Assembly (NCBI RefSeq): GCF_000378245.1
Contig: NZ_KB899504.1
Span: 94,331 to 158,330 of the forward strand
Length of the DNA stretch: 64,000 bases
Direction of reading: 5' to 3'
From: Aromatoleum toluclasticum ATCC 700605
Lineage (GTDB): Bacteria > Pseudomonadota > Gammaproteobacteria > Burkholderiales > Rhodocyclaceae
The notes under the pieces are model-generated. The model saw nothing but the letters and a program-made list of their open reading frames with translations. It had not been told where the DNA came from and searched no databases. Shown in pieces: positions 42,649-51,594 of this stretch; positions within the stretch are counted from its first letter, which is position 1; each line of letters begins with the position of its first letter. Both the position numbers and the translations under genes were made by a program.

Positions 42649-43692
42649 TCATCGGCTGCATTTCTTGTCCAGCTGTTCAAGCGCTATTCTCGCTTCCGCT
42701 TCAAGTCGGCAGACAATATTGTTTAAAGGTTCGACCTGATCGGCAAAGGCAACAGATTGCCCAAGCGATAGGATGCCGTGCCGGGTGTTACCCGACTCGT
42801 ATGCTTGCCGACCTATCCGGCCTGCGATGTGTGGCATCAGTGTTTCAAGGTCGCCCCCAGCTTCGATTTCGATCTTCCGGACAGTATCGGTAGTGTCATT
42901 ACGAAGCGCGCGTACCGTGTTCTTGAGCGACTCCATGACGAGTGCGGTGTCGGTTTCTTGCGCCGCTATAAGCCGGGCTTTGTAATCTGGATGCGCCCAG
43001 ATTTCCTCCGCGACGAGGAATCGTGTGCCGATTGCGACGCCGTCGGCGCCGAGCGCCAGCGCGGCGACGAGTTGGGCGCCGGTCGCGATACCCCCCGCGG
43101 CGATGAGCGGGACGGTGAGGTCGCGCGCGGCAAGGGCGACCTGAACCATCGTACCGATCAGTTCAGTGCCGGGATGGCCGCCGCATTCGGCGCCGACCAC
43201 CGTGATCGCGTCGACGCCCGCGGCCTGCGCCGAGCGCGCGTGGCGCACGGTCGGCACCTTGTGCAGCACCTTGATGCCCGCCGCGTGCAGACGCGGCAGG
43301 TAGGGCTCGGGATTGCGGCCGGCGGTCTCGACGAAGCGTACGCCTTCATCGCAGACGAGGTCGACGACGGCATCGACACGGTCGCCCTTGGCGAGCTTCG
43401 GTAGCATCGAGATGTTGACGCCGAAGGGCTTGCCATCCGCGAGCTCGCGGCAGCGGCGGATCTCGCGGCGCAGATCGTCGAGTTCGGCGAAGCTTGCCGC
43501 GGTGATGAAACCGATTATGCCGGCGTGTGCGGCCGCGGCGACGTAATCCGCGTTCGACAACCACTGCAGACCGCTCGCGACGATCGGCAGGCGCGTGTCG
43601 AAGAGTTCGGTGATGCGGGTGCGGAAGGTCGGGGGCTGGTCGGCCGGGTTCATTTCGCGGGTGGTCGACTCCGTTGCGTTCAACTCGGGCAT
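42649..43692 (-). CDS. Nitronate monooxygenase / 2-nitropropane dioxygenase-like FMN protein
   Basis: The 347-residue protein is a TIM barrel of the NMO/FabK family: PIVASGLQWLSNADYVAAAAHAG at the start, VVGAECGGHPGTELIG at the FMN site, and PLIAAGGIATGAQLVAALALGADGVAIGTRFL. Members include nitronate oxidases and enoyl reductases. In this beta-oxidation operon an enoyl-CoA reductase or detoxifying role is possible. The start is taken at 43692, just after the hydratase stop; 43653 is an alternative. Confidence 0.85.
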   Translation of the reverse strand: MPELNATESTTREMNPADQPPTFRTRITELFDTRLPIVASGLQWLSNADYVAAAAHAGIIGFITAASFAELDDLRREIRRCRELADGKPFGVNISMLPKLAKGDRVDAVVDLVCDEGVRFVETAGRNPEPYLPRLHAAGIKVLHKVPTVRHARSAQAAGVDAITVVGAECGGHPGTELIGTMVQVALAARDLTVPLIAAGGIATGAQLVAALALGADGVAIGTRFLVAEEIWAHPDYKARLIAAQETDTALVMESLKNTVRALRNDTTDTVRKIEIEAGGDLETLMPHIAGRIGRQAYESGNTRHGILSLGQSVAFADQVEPLNNIVCRLEAEARIALEQLDKKCSR

Positions 43693-43694
43693 CT

Positions 43695-44513
43695 TCACAT
43701 CGTGCTCCGGCTGAAATCGGGCGCACGCTTCGCGCAGAAGGCTTCGACGCCTTCGGCCGCTTCGGGGCCGAACAGACTGTCGAGGAAGTGGTCCCGTTCG
43801 AAGGCGAGTTGCATCTCGAGCGGGGTCGTAGGCGCGGCGTCGAGCAACGCCTTGATGCGGGCTTGGGCGTGGCGCGGCCCGCGCGCGAGCCCTTGTGCGA
43901 GCGCGAGCCCCTCGGCGAGCGCGGTGCCGTCGGCGACGACGCGATTGACGACGCCGAGCGCCTGCAGGCGCCGGCTGTCGATCGGGGCGCCCGTGAGCAG
44001 CAGTTCGGCGGCGAGCTGGCGCGGCAGCGCGCGGCCGGCGAAGGCCGAGCCGCCACCGTCGGGGCTCAGGCCGATCTTGACGTAGGCCATGCCGAACTTC
44101 GCGCTCTCGGCGGCGACGATGAGGTCGCAGGCGAGCGCGAGCGAGAATCCCGCGCCGGCGGCGCTGCCTTCGACCGCGGCGACGATGGGCAGCGGGCAGC
44201 GGCGCAGCGCCAGTACCCAGCGGTGGAAGCACTCGATGCCGTCGCGCTGGATTTCGGGCGGGCGCTGGCGGTTCGCGGCGAGCCGCTTGACGTTGCCGCC
44301 GGCGCAGAAGTGCGCACCGTCGCCGGTCAGGACGATCGCACCGAGCGTCGGGTCGGCGGCGGCGTCGGTGACGGCGGTGAGGCCGGCGGCGTAGATGTCG
44401 GGGTGCAGGGCGTTGCGCAGCGCCGGATTGCTGAGGGTGAGCTGCAGCACCGGGCCGTGGCGTTCGACGATCAGGCGCGCGCCGGTTGCGTCGTCGAGGG
44501 GCGTCGTCGTCAT
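43695..44513 (-). CDS. Enoyl-CoA hydratase/isomerase family protein
   Basis: The 272-residue crotonase-fold protein has the oxyanion-hole segments HFCAGGNVKRL and VEGSAAGAGFSLALACD. The acid/base position reads GLSPDGGGSAF, so the two Glu of classical hydratases are not both present; the sequence type resembles the alternative oxepin-CoA hydrolase/isomerase group. It is the second crotonase of the regulon. Its start shares a base with the CoA-transferase stop. Confidence 0.85.
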   Translation of the reverse strand: MTTTPLDDATGARLIVERHGPVLQLTLSNPALRNALHPDIYAAGLTAVTDAAADPTLGAIVLTGDGAHFCAGGNVKRLAANRQRPPEIQRDGIECFHRWVLALRRCPLPIVAAVEGSAAGAGFSLALACDLIVAAESAKFGMAYVKIGLSPDGGGSAFAGRALPRQLAAELLLTGAPIDSRRLQALGVVNRVVADGTALAEGLALAQGLARGPRHAQARIKALLDAAPTTPLEMQLAFERDHFLDSLFGPEAAEGVEAFCAKRAPDFSRSTM

Positions 44514-45739
44514 CAGATCACCCCGCGCGCGTGCAGGGCCTCGATCTCGGCACTAGTGCGGCCGAGGCGGTTGGCGAGGATCTCCCGCGTGTGTTCGCCA
44601 AGCAGCGGCGGCGGCCGATCGTAGCGGACCGGCGTCGTGGAGAGCTTGAACGGGCTCGCGACGAGCGGCACCGTGCCGGCCTGCGGGTGGGGCAGCTCGA
44701 TGCGCATGCCGCGATGGCGCACCTGCGGGTGGTCGAGCGCCTGGGCGATATCGTTGATCGGCCCGCTCGGGACGCCGGCCGCGCCGAGCGCGTCGATCCA
44801 GTGCTGCGCGGGGCGCTCGCGGAAGAGCGCCTCGAGCAGCGGGATCAGCTCCTCGCGATGGCGCACGCGGCCGGCGTTGGTCGCGAAGCGCGGGTCGACG
44901 GCGAGTTCCGGGCGGCCGACGACCGCGGCGAGTTTCGCGAACTGTCCGTCGTTGCCGGCGGCGACCACGAAGGGCAGGTCCTGTGCGGGGAAGACCTGGT
45001 AGGGCACGATGTTCGCGTGGGCGTTGCCGTGGCGTCCCGGCACGCGGCCCGAGGTGAGGTAGTTGAGGTTCATGTTGGACATGCTCGCGACCTGCACGTC
45101 GAGCAACGCCATGTCGATGTACTGGCCGGTGCCGCTGACGTCGCGGTGCGCGAGCGCGGCGAGGATCGCGACGGTCGCATACATGCCGGTCATCAGGTCG
45201 GCGAAGGCGATGCCGAGTTTCTGCGGGCCACCGCCGGGCAGTTCGTCGCGTTCGCCGGTGATGCTCATCATGCCGCCCATCGCCTGGATGATGAAGTCGT
45301 AGCCGGGAATCTCGGCGAGCGGCCCGTTCTGTCCGAAGCCGGTGATCGAGCAGTAGATGAGGCGCGAATTGAGCTTGCGGATGTCCTCGTAGCCGAGGCC
45401 GTAGCGCGCGAGCGCGCCGACCTTGTAGTTCTCGATCAGGATGTCGCTCTCGGCGGCCAGCTCGCGCACCAGTGCCTGGCCCTCGGGGCGCGTGATGTCG
45501 ATCGTCACCGAGCGCTTGCCGCGGTTCGCGGCGAGGTAGTAGGCCGCTTCGCGGGTGTCCTCGCCGTCGCGGTCCTTGAGGTAGGGCGGGCCCCAGCCGC
45601 GGGTGTCGTCGCCGCTGCCGGGGCGTTCGACCTTGATGACGTCGGCGCCCAGGTCGGCGAGCGTCTGGCCGGCCCAGGGGCCGGCGAGCACGCGCGACAG
45701 GTCGAGCACGCGGAGGTGGGACAGGGCGCCTTCGGTCAT
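44513..45739 (-). CDS. CaiB/BaiF family (type III) CoA-transferase
   Basis: The 408-residue protein has LRVLDLSRVLAGPWAGQTLADLGADVIKVE at the N-terminus, the GYDFIIQAMGGMMS segment and the catalytic Asp in AFADLMTGMYA. Type III transferases move CoA between acids, often in dicarboxylate or aromatic pathways. The start follows AGGAGACG. Together with the ligase in the divergent arm this gives two ways to activate substrate. Confidence 0.92.
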   Translation of the reverse strand: MTEGALSHLRVLDLSRVLAGPWAGQTLADLGADVIKVERPGSGDDTRGWGPPYLKDRDGEDTREAAYYLAANRGKRSVTIDITRPEGQALVRELAAESDILIENYKVGALARYGLGYEDIRKLNSRLIYCSITGFGQNGPLAEIPGYDFIIQAMGGMMSITGERDELPGGGPQKLGIAFADLMTGMYATVAILAALAHRDVSGTGQYIDMALLDVQVASMSNMNLNYLTSGRVPGRHGNAHANIVPYQVFPAQDLPFVVAAGNDGQFAKLAAVVGRPELAVDPRFATNAGRVRHREELIPLLEALFRERPAQHWIDALGAAGVPSGPINDIAQALDHPQVRHRGMRIELPHPQAGTVPLVASPFKLSTTPVRYDRPPPLLGEHTREILANRLGRTSAEIEALHARGVI

Positions 45740-45759
45740 CTTCGTCTCCTGTCCCGTTC

Positions 45760-46962
45760 TCAGACGCGCTCGATGATGATCGCCAGCCCCTGGCCGACGC
45801 CGATGCACAGGCTGATCGCGGCGTAGCGGCCGTTGGTACGCTGCAGCTGTCGCGCGACGGTCAGCGCGAGGCGTGCGCCGGAGGCGCCCAGCGGGTGGCC
45901 GATCGCGATGGCGCCGCCGTTGGGATTGACGCGCGGATCGTCGAAGGCGACGTTCATCAGCTTCAGGCAGCCCAGCACCTGCGACGCGAAAGCCTCGTTG
46001 ATCTCGATGATGTCCATGTCGGCGAGCGTGAGGCCGGCGCGTTCGAGCGCCTTCGGGATCGCGTAGGCCGGGCCGACGCCCATGATGCGCGGCTCGACGC
46101 CGGCCGCGGCGCCCGCTAGGATGCGCGCGATCGGTTTCGCGCCGGCGCGTTCGCCGACCGCGGCGTTGCCGATCAGCAGCGCCGCGGCGCCGTCATTGAG
46201 ACCGGAGGCGTTGCCGGCGGTGACGACGCCGCCTTCGAAGAGGGGTTTCAGTTTCGCAAGGGTGTCGTAGGTCGTGTCGGGGCGGGGGTGCTCGTCTTCG
46301 CTGACGGTCAGCGGCGGGGTCTTGCGCCCCGTAGGCACGCTGATGGACAGGATCTCGCCGGCGAAGAAGCCGGCTTCCTTCGCCGCCGCGTATTTCGCCT
46401 GTGACGCGGCGGCGAAGCGGTCGGCCTGGTCGCGCGTGATGCCGAACTCGGCCGCGACGTTGTCGCCGGTCTCGGGCATCGAGTCGCCGCCGTACTGCTC
46501 GACGACCTTGGGGTTCGGGAAGCGGGCGCCGATCGTCGAATCGTAGACCTTGAAGTCGCGGCTGTAGGCGGCTTCCGCCTTCGCGACGACGAAGGGGGCG
46601 CGGCTCATGCTCTCGACACCGCCGGCGAGATAGAGCTCGCCTTCGCCGGTCGTGATTGCGCGGGCGCTGTCGAGCACCGCGGCGAGGCCGCTCGCGCACA
46701 GGCGGTTGACGGTCTGGCCGGGCACCGTGGGCGGCAGGCCTGCCGCGAGCAACGCATTGCGCGCGACGTTGCGGCTGTCCTCGCCGGCTTGCGAGGTGCA
46801 GCCGAGGATCACGTCCTCGATCTGTTCAGGGCGGAAGGGCGAACGGGCGACGAGTTCACGCATCACGGTCGCGACGAGGTCGTCGGGGCGCACAGGGGCG
46901 AGCTTGCCGGCATGGCGGCCGAACGGCGAGCGCAAGCCGTCGTAGATGTAAGCGTCGAGCAT
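45760..46962 (-). CDS. Acyl-CoA thiolase, 3-oxoadipyl-CoA type
   Basis: The 400-residue protein has the nucleophile Cys89 in NRLCASGLAAV, the NEAFA loop, GGAIAIGHPLGASGAR and the second Cys in CIGVGQG. Length and N-terminus (AYIYDGLRSPFGRHAGKLAP) are closest to PcaF/PaaJ 3-oxoadipyl-CoA thiolases, which yield succinyl-CoA and acetyl-CoA. This is the main hint that the pathway handles a C6 dicarboxylate; a broader substrate range is possible. Confidence 0.92.
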   Translation of the reverse strand: MLDAYIYDGLRSPFGRHAGKLAPVRPDDLVATVMRELVARSPFRPEQIEDVILGCTSQAGEDSRNVARNALLAAGLPPTVPGQTVNRLCASGLAAVLDSARAITTGEGELYLAGGVESMSRAPFVVAKAEAAYSRDFKVYDSTIGARFPNPKVVEQYGGDSMPETGDNVAAEFGITRDQADRFAAASQAKYAAAKEAGFFAGEILSISVPTGRKTPPLTVSEDEHPRPDTTYDTLAKLKPLFEGGVVTAGNASGLNDGAAALLIGNAAVGERAGAKPIARILAGAAAGVEPRIMGVGPAYAIPKALERAGLTLADMDIIEINEAFASQVLGCLKLMNVAFDDPRVNPNGGAIAIGHPLGASGARLALTVARQLQRTNGRYAAISLCIGVGQGLAIIIERV

Positions 46963-46985
46963 GGGGATTCCTTATGTGTAATGGG

Positions 46986-48506
46986 TCAGTCTTCGGGGGT
47001 CAGCAAGGAGACGTTCAGCCGCGCGCGGCGCACGAGCCACGGGCTCGGCCGGTAGCGCGGATCACGGTAGATCGCGTGCATCGCGTCGAGGATCGCGAGC
47101 ACGGTCGCGGCGCCGAGCGCGTCGCCCAGCGCGAGCGGACCCTTCGGATAGCCGAGGCCCAACGTCACCGCGCGGTCGATGTCCTCGGGGGTGGCGATGC
47201 GCTGCTGGGCGATGTCGCAGCCGATGTTGACGATCGTCGCGAGCACGCGCTGCGCGACGAAGCCGGGGCTGTCGTTGATCACCGTGACCGGTGTGCCGTC
47301 GGCGGCGAGGAGGCCGCGCGCGGCCTCCGCGAGGTCGCGGCGCGTGAGCGGCGTGCGCATCAGTGTGCGGCGGCCGTCGAGAGTCAGGGGGTCGAGCGCG
47401 AGCGTGCGCGCGGGGTCCAGCCCTTCGGCGAGCGCCGCGGCGGTCGCGTCCTCGCCGAGCGGCAGGACGAGGCACAGCGCGTCGGCGCTCGGGCGCGCGC
47501 CAGTCTCGAGCGGCGCGCCGAGCTTGCTGAGGAGCGCCGCGACGCGTTCGGCCGCGGCGGCGTTGCGCCGACTCAGCCACACCGGGGTGTCGGTGCGGGG
47601 CGGCGGCGCGTCCTCGGCCGGCACCTCGGCCTTGCCGTCGCGATAGACGTAGAAGCCGCGCCCGCTCTTGCGGCCCAGCAGGCCCGCGGCGAGGCGCTGG
47701 CGCGTGATCGGCGACGGGCGGTAGCGCGGCTCCTGGTAGTACTGGTCGTAAATCGATTCCATCACCGGATGCGAGACGTCGAGCCCCGTGAGGTCGAGGA
47801 GCTCGAACGGCCCCATGCGGAAACCGGCGGCTTCGCGCAGAATGCGGTCGATGTCGGCGACGCCGGCGATGCCTTCGCCGAGGATGCGTAGCGCCTCGGT
47901 GCCGAAGGCGCGGCCGGCGTGATTGACGATGAACCCCGGCGTGTCCTGCGCGCGCACAGGCTGGTGGCCCATGCGCCGCGCGAGCGCGGTGAGCGCGTCG
48001 CCGACCCACGCTTCGGTCATCGCGCCGTCGATGACCTCGACGATCTTCATCAGCGGCACCGGGCTGAAGAAGTGGAAGCCGCCGACGCGCCCGGGCACGC
48101 GGCAGCCGGCGGCGATGGCGGTCACCGACAGCGAAGAGGTGTTGGTCGCGAGCACGCACGCGTCGCCGACGATGCCTTCGAGGCGGGCGAAGAGTTCACG
48201 CTTCGCGTCGAGCCGTTCGACGATCGCCTCGACGACGACGTGGCAGTCGGCCAGCGCGTCGAGCGAGTCGGCGATACCGAGGCGCGCAGTGGCGGCGGCC
48301 GCGTCGTCGGCAGAAATCCTGCCCTTTCCGGCGAGCGTCGCAAGGGTTTGCGCGATCGCCTCGCGCGCTTCGGCGGCAGCTTCCGGGCGGGCGTCGTGCA
48401 ACAGCACGCGCACGCCGCCCTGGGCGGCGATCTGGGCAATGCCGCGGCCCATCAGGCCGGTGCCGACGACGCCGAGCAGGAGGTCGTTGCGGGTCGAATC
48501 AAGCAT
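46986..48506 (-). CDS. 3-hydroxyacyl-CoA dehydrogenase, PaaH type
   Basis: The 506-residue protein has an NAD-binding domain (GVVGTGLMGRGIAQIAAQGG), the catalytic region ATNTSSLSVTAIA, GRVGGFHFFSPVPLMKIVEV, and two C-terminal dimerisation modules, the second a duplicated copy. This size and layout match PaaH/PaaC 3-hydroxyadipyl-CoA dehydrogenases. It oxidises the product of the adjacent hydratase. It starts only 3 bp after the hydratase stop. Confidence 0.92.
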   Translation of the reverse strand: MLDSTRNDLLLGVVGTGLMGRGIAQIAAQGGVRVLLHDARPEAAAEAREAIAQTLATLAGKGRISADDAAAATARLGIADSLDALADCHVVVEAIVERLDAKRELFARLEGIVGDACVLATNTSSLSVTAIAAGCRVPGRVGGFHFFSPVPLMKIVEVIDGAMTEAWVGDALTALARRMGHQPVRAQDTPGFIVNHAGRAFGTEALRILGEGIAGVADIDRILREAAGFRMGPFELLDLTGLDVSHPVMESIYDQYYQEPRYRPSPITRQRLAAGLLGRKSGRGFYVYRDGKAEVPAEDAPPPRTDTPVWLSRRNAAAAERVAALLSKLGAPLETGARPSADALCLVLPLGEDATAAALAEGLDPARTLALDPLTLDGRRTLMRTPLTRRDLAEAARGLLAADGTPVTVINDSPGFVAQRVLATIVNIGCDIAQQRIATPEDIDRAVTLGLGYPKGPLALGDALGAATVLAILDAMHAIYRDPRYRPSPWLVRRARLNVSLLTPED

Positions 48507-48509
48507 GGG

Positions 48510-49283
48510 TCAGCGTCCTTGGTATTCGGGTTGGCGTTTGTCGAGGAAGGCGCGCATGCCTTCCTTCTGGTCCTCGCTCGCGAAGAGAAGCTGGAAGGCC
48601 TTGCGTTCGAGCGCGAGCGCGGCATCGAGCGAGGCGTCCTGGCCGGCGAGCACGACCTCCTTGATCTGCATCACCGCGAGCGGCGGCAGCGCGGCGATCT
48701 CGGCGGCGAGCGCGAGCGCGCGCGAAAACACTTCGGCATCGGCGACGACCTCGCTCGCGAGGCCCATCTCGAGCGCCTCACGCGCGGCGACCGGCTGGCC
48801 GGTGAGCACCATCTTCATCGTGCGGAACTTGCCGATCGCGCGCGTCAGTCGCTGCGTGCCGCCGGCGCCGGGCATGATGCCCACGCGCACCTCGGGCTGG
48901 CCGAAGGCCGCGCCTTCGCCCGCGACGATGATGTCGGCGTGCATCGCGAGCTCGCAGCCGCCGCCGAGCGCGAGACCGCTGACGGCCGCGATGACCGGTT
49001 TCGGGCAGGCGGTGATGGCTTGCCACAGGCGATGGGTGTTACGCAGCATCATCTCGACCGCGCCGCGTTCGGCGAGATCGCGGAGATCGGCGCCGGCTGC
49101 GAAAATCCGCTCGGAGCCGGTCAGCACGATGCAGCGCACCTCGGGATCGTTGCCCAGTTCCGTGAAGTGATCCGCCAGCGCGACGCGCACGGACTGGTTC
49201 AGCGCATTGCGGGCTTCGGGGCGATTGATCCGAATCACGGCGACGCCCGGGGCGGGGCGTTCGACCAGGACTTCTGTGCTCAT
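48510..49283 (-). CDS. Enoyl-CoA hydratase, PaaF type
   Basis: The 257-residue protein has a classical crotonase site: IFAAGADLRDL and SGLALGGGCELAMHAD form the oxyanion hole, and GQPEVRVGIMPGAGGTQRL gives the catalytic Glu. The ATG at 49283 follows AGGAGCAG. It is the first gene of the leftward arm and is read from the shared IclR control region. Confidence 0.93.
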   Translation of the reverse strand: MSTEVLVERPAPGVAVIRINRPEARNALNQSVRVALADHFTELGNDPEVRCIVLTGSERIFAAGADLRDLAERGAVEMMLRNTHRLWQAITACPKPVIAAVSGLALGGGCELAMHADIIVAGEGAAFGQPEVRVGIMPGAGGTQRLTRAIGKFRTMKMVLTGQPVAAREALEMGLASEVVADAEVFSRALALAAEIAALPPLAVMQIKEVVLAGQDASLDAALALERKAFQLLFASEDQKEGMRAFLDKRQPEYQGR

Positions 49284-49314
49284 CACTGCTCCTGTGTGGT
49301 TTGCTTTTGAATCG

Positions 49315-49327
49315 TTCGCACAGCGAA
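49315..49327. promoter_or_regulatory. IclR-type operator, proximal to the leftward operon
   Basis: TTCGC-ACA-GCGAA is a perfect palindrome 32 bp upstream of the hydratase start. It is the exact reverse complement of the palindrome at 49489. Further half-sites, TTCGCA (49335) and GTGCGAAAC (49351), lie close by. Position would suit repression or activation of the leftward promoter. Confidence 0.65.
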
Positions 49328-49488
49328 ACAGCAGTTCGCAAAAACGATCTGTGCGAAACGTTACAGCGGAATTCGAACGATGTAAACGGTCGATTCCGTT
49401 CAGGTGTGTGTAAGTGTGGCGTCAGAAAGTCGTTTCGGAATAGGGGTTTGAAGGGATTTTGAGGAAATAGGACTGTGGCTAGCTTAAT

Positions 49489-49501
49489 TTCGCTGTGCGA
49501 A
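49489..49501. promoter_or_regulatory. IclR-type operator, proximal to the regulator
   Basis: TTCGC-TGT-GCGAA matches the site at 49315, and a TTTCGCA half-site follows at 49508. It lies about 100 bp upstream of the regulator start, so the regulator probably controls itself as well as the operon on the other side. No other gene-like feature is present between 49284 and 49604. Confidence 0.65.
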
Positions 49502-49604
49502 CGCGTGTTTCGCAAAATGTTGACGCACGGCTTTCACGTGTGCAACGATGGCGTCGCCTTCACCGGCGACCGATGAAGAACCGATGAAGTGGAGGTATGA
49601 GGAA

Positions 49605-50414
49605 ATGCTTATGGACAGTGAAATCCGGGTGTTCGGCGACGACGAGGAAAGCAAGGATCGTCAGTTCGTCAATGCGCTGGCGCGGGGGCTGGAGATCCTG
49701 CGCTGCTTCCGGCCGGGCGAGGCCTATCTCGCCAACGCCGAGCTGGCGGCGCGCACCGGGATTCCGAAGCCGACGGTGTCGCGGCTGACCCACACGCTGA
49801 CGAAGCTGGGCTATCTCGCGTATTCGGAGAGCCAGGGGCAGTACCGCCTGGCCTCGGGCGTGCTGGCGCTGGGCTATTCGATGCTCGCGAACCTGGACGT
49901 GCGCGACATCGCGCGCCCGGCGATGCAGGAGCTCGCGGAGTACTCGCGTGCCTCGGTTTCGCTTGGCGTGCGCGACCGCCTGAGCATGGTGTACGTCGAG
50001 AGCTGCCGCAGCAGCGCGCGTGTGACGCTGCAACTCACCGTGGGTTCGCGCATCCCGATCGCGACGACCGCGATGGGCAAGGCGCTGCTGTGCAGTCTGC
50101 CCGAGCGCGAATTCGATTACCTGATGGACCACATCCGCCTCGCCGACGAAGAGAACTGGCCGCGCATCAAGCTCGGCATCGAGCAGGCGCAGCGCGACTA
50201 CGCCGAGCGCGGGTTCTGCATGTCGGTCGGCGAGTGGCACCAGGACATCCACTCCGTCGGCGTGCCGCTGCTCGGCATCGAGCGCGAAAAGTCGATGGCC
50301 TTCAACTGCGGCGGCCCCGGTTTCCTGCTGCCGCGCGAAAAGCTCGAGAACGATCTCGGCCCCCGTCTGGTTCAGCTTGTGCGCAAGGTGGAAACAGACA
50401 TGGGCCGGGTGTGA
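49605..50414 (+). CDS. IclR-family transcription regulator
   Basis: The 269-residue protein has an N-terminal winged helix (NAELAARTGIPKPTVSRLTHTLTKLGYL) and an IclR effector domain (VTLQLTVGSRIPIATTAMGKALLC). Regulators of this family control aromatic and dicarboxylate catabolism and respond to a pathway acid. The start at 49605 follows GGAGG; earlier ATG codons lack a site. It is first of the rightward gene set, with the acyl-CoA dehydrogenase 28 bp on. Confidence 0.9.
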   Translation: MLMDSEIRVFGDDEESKDRQFVNALARGLEILRCFRPGEAYLANAELAARTGIPKPTVSRLTHTLTKLGYLAYSESQGQYRLASGVLALGYSMLANLDVRDIARPAMQELAEYSRASVSLGVRDRLSMVYVESCRSSARVTLQLTVGSRIPIATTAMGKALLCSLPEREFDYLMDHIRLADEENWPRIKLGIEQAQRDYAERGFCMSVGEWHQDIHSVGVPLLGIEREKSMAFNCGGPGFLLPREKLENDLGPRLVQLVRKVETDMGRV

Positions 50415-50442
50415 ACAACCCCCCACTCCGATTGAGGAAGAC

Positions 50443-51594
50443 ATGATTCGAGATCCCGAAACCCTGAACCTGTTGCTGGACGGCGTTTCGCGCTTCGTGC
50501 GCGAGCGTCTCGTGCCGAACGAGGCGCTCGTCGCCGAAACCGACGAGATCCCCGCGGACATCGTCGCCGAGATGCGCGAGCTGGGCCTGTTCGGGCTCTC
50601 GATTCCCGAGCAGTACGGCGGCCTGAACCTGACGATGGAGGAGGAGGTGCGCGTCGCCTTCGAGATCGCGAAGACGTCGCCGGCCTTCCGCTCGCTGATC
50701 GGCACCAACAACGGCATCGGCTCCCAGGGCATCGTCATCGACGGCACCGAGGAGCAGAAGCAGCGCTATCTGCCCCGGCTCGCCGCGGGCGAGATCATCG
50801 GATCCTTCGCGCTGACCGAGCCGGGCTCGGGTTCGGACGCAGCCTCGCTGAAAACCACGGCCGTGCGCGACGGCGACTTCTATGTGCTGAACGGCACCAA
50901 ACGCTTCATCACGAATGCGCCGGAGGCGAGCATCTTCACCGTGATGGCGCGCACCGACCCTCAGAAGAAAGGTGCCGACGCGATCTCCGCCTTCATCGTC
51001 GAGGCCGGCACGCCGGGGCTGTCGCTCGGCAAGATCGACAAGAAGATGGGGCAGAAGGGCGCGCACACCTGCGACGTGATCTTCGAGAACTGCCGGGTGC
51101 CGGCCGCGAATGTCATCGGCGGCCTCGAAGGTGTCGGCTTCAAGACCGCGATGAAGGTGCTCGACAAGGGGCGGTTGCACATCGCCGCGGTGTGTGTCGG
51201 CGCGGCCGAGCGCATGCTCGACGACGCGCTGCGCTATGCCATGGAGCGCGTGCAGTTCGGCAAGCCGATCGCCGAGTTCCAGCTGATCCAGGCGATGCTC
51301 GCCGACAGCAAGGCCGAAATCTACGCCGCGCGCTCGATGGTGCTCGACGCCGCGCGCCGTCGCGACGCGGGCGAGGATGTGTCGACCGAGGCCTCGTGCT
51401 GCAAGCTTTTTGCGTCCGAGATGTGCGGGCGCGTCGCCGACCGCAGCGTGCAGATCCACGGCGGCGCGGGCTACATCGCGGAGTACGCGGCCGAGCGTTT
51501 CTACCGTGACGTGCGCCTGTTCCGCATCTACGAGGGCACGAGCCAGATCCAGCAGCTCGTGATCGCGCGCAACATGATCAGGGCGGCCGCGTGA
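50443..51594 (+). CDS. Acyl-CoA dehydrogenase
   Basis: The 383-residue FAD enzyme has FALTEPGSGSDAAS, the RFITNAPEA segment, QIHGGAGYIAEYAAERFYRD and the catalytic base Glu364 in RIYEGTSQIQQ. Glu at this position is typical of short/medium and dicarboxylyl-CoA dehydrogenases. It introduces the 2,3-double bond and hands electrons to ETF, whose genes lie downstream. The stop shares a base with the ligase start. Confidence 0.92.
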   Translation: MIRDPETLNLLLDGVSRFVRERLVPNEALVAETDEIPADIVAEMRELGLFGLSIPEQYGGLNLTMEEEVRVAFEIAKTSPAFRSLIGTNNGIGSQGIVIDGTEEQKQRYLPRLAAGEIIGSFALTEPGSGSDAASLKTTAVRDGDFYVLNGTKRFITNAPEASIFTVMARTDPQKKGADAISAFIVEAGTPGLSLGKIDKKMGQKGAHTCDVIFENCRVPAANVIGGLEGVGFKTAMKVLDKGRLHIAAVCVGAAERMLDDALRYAMERVQFGKPIAEFQLIQAMLADSKAEIYAARSMVLDAARRRDAGEDVSTEASCCKLFASEMCGRVADRSVQIHGGAGYIAEYAAERFYRDVRLFRIYEGTSQIQQLVIARNMIRAAA

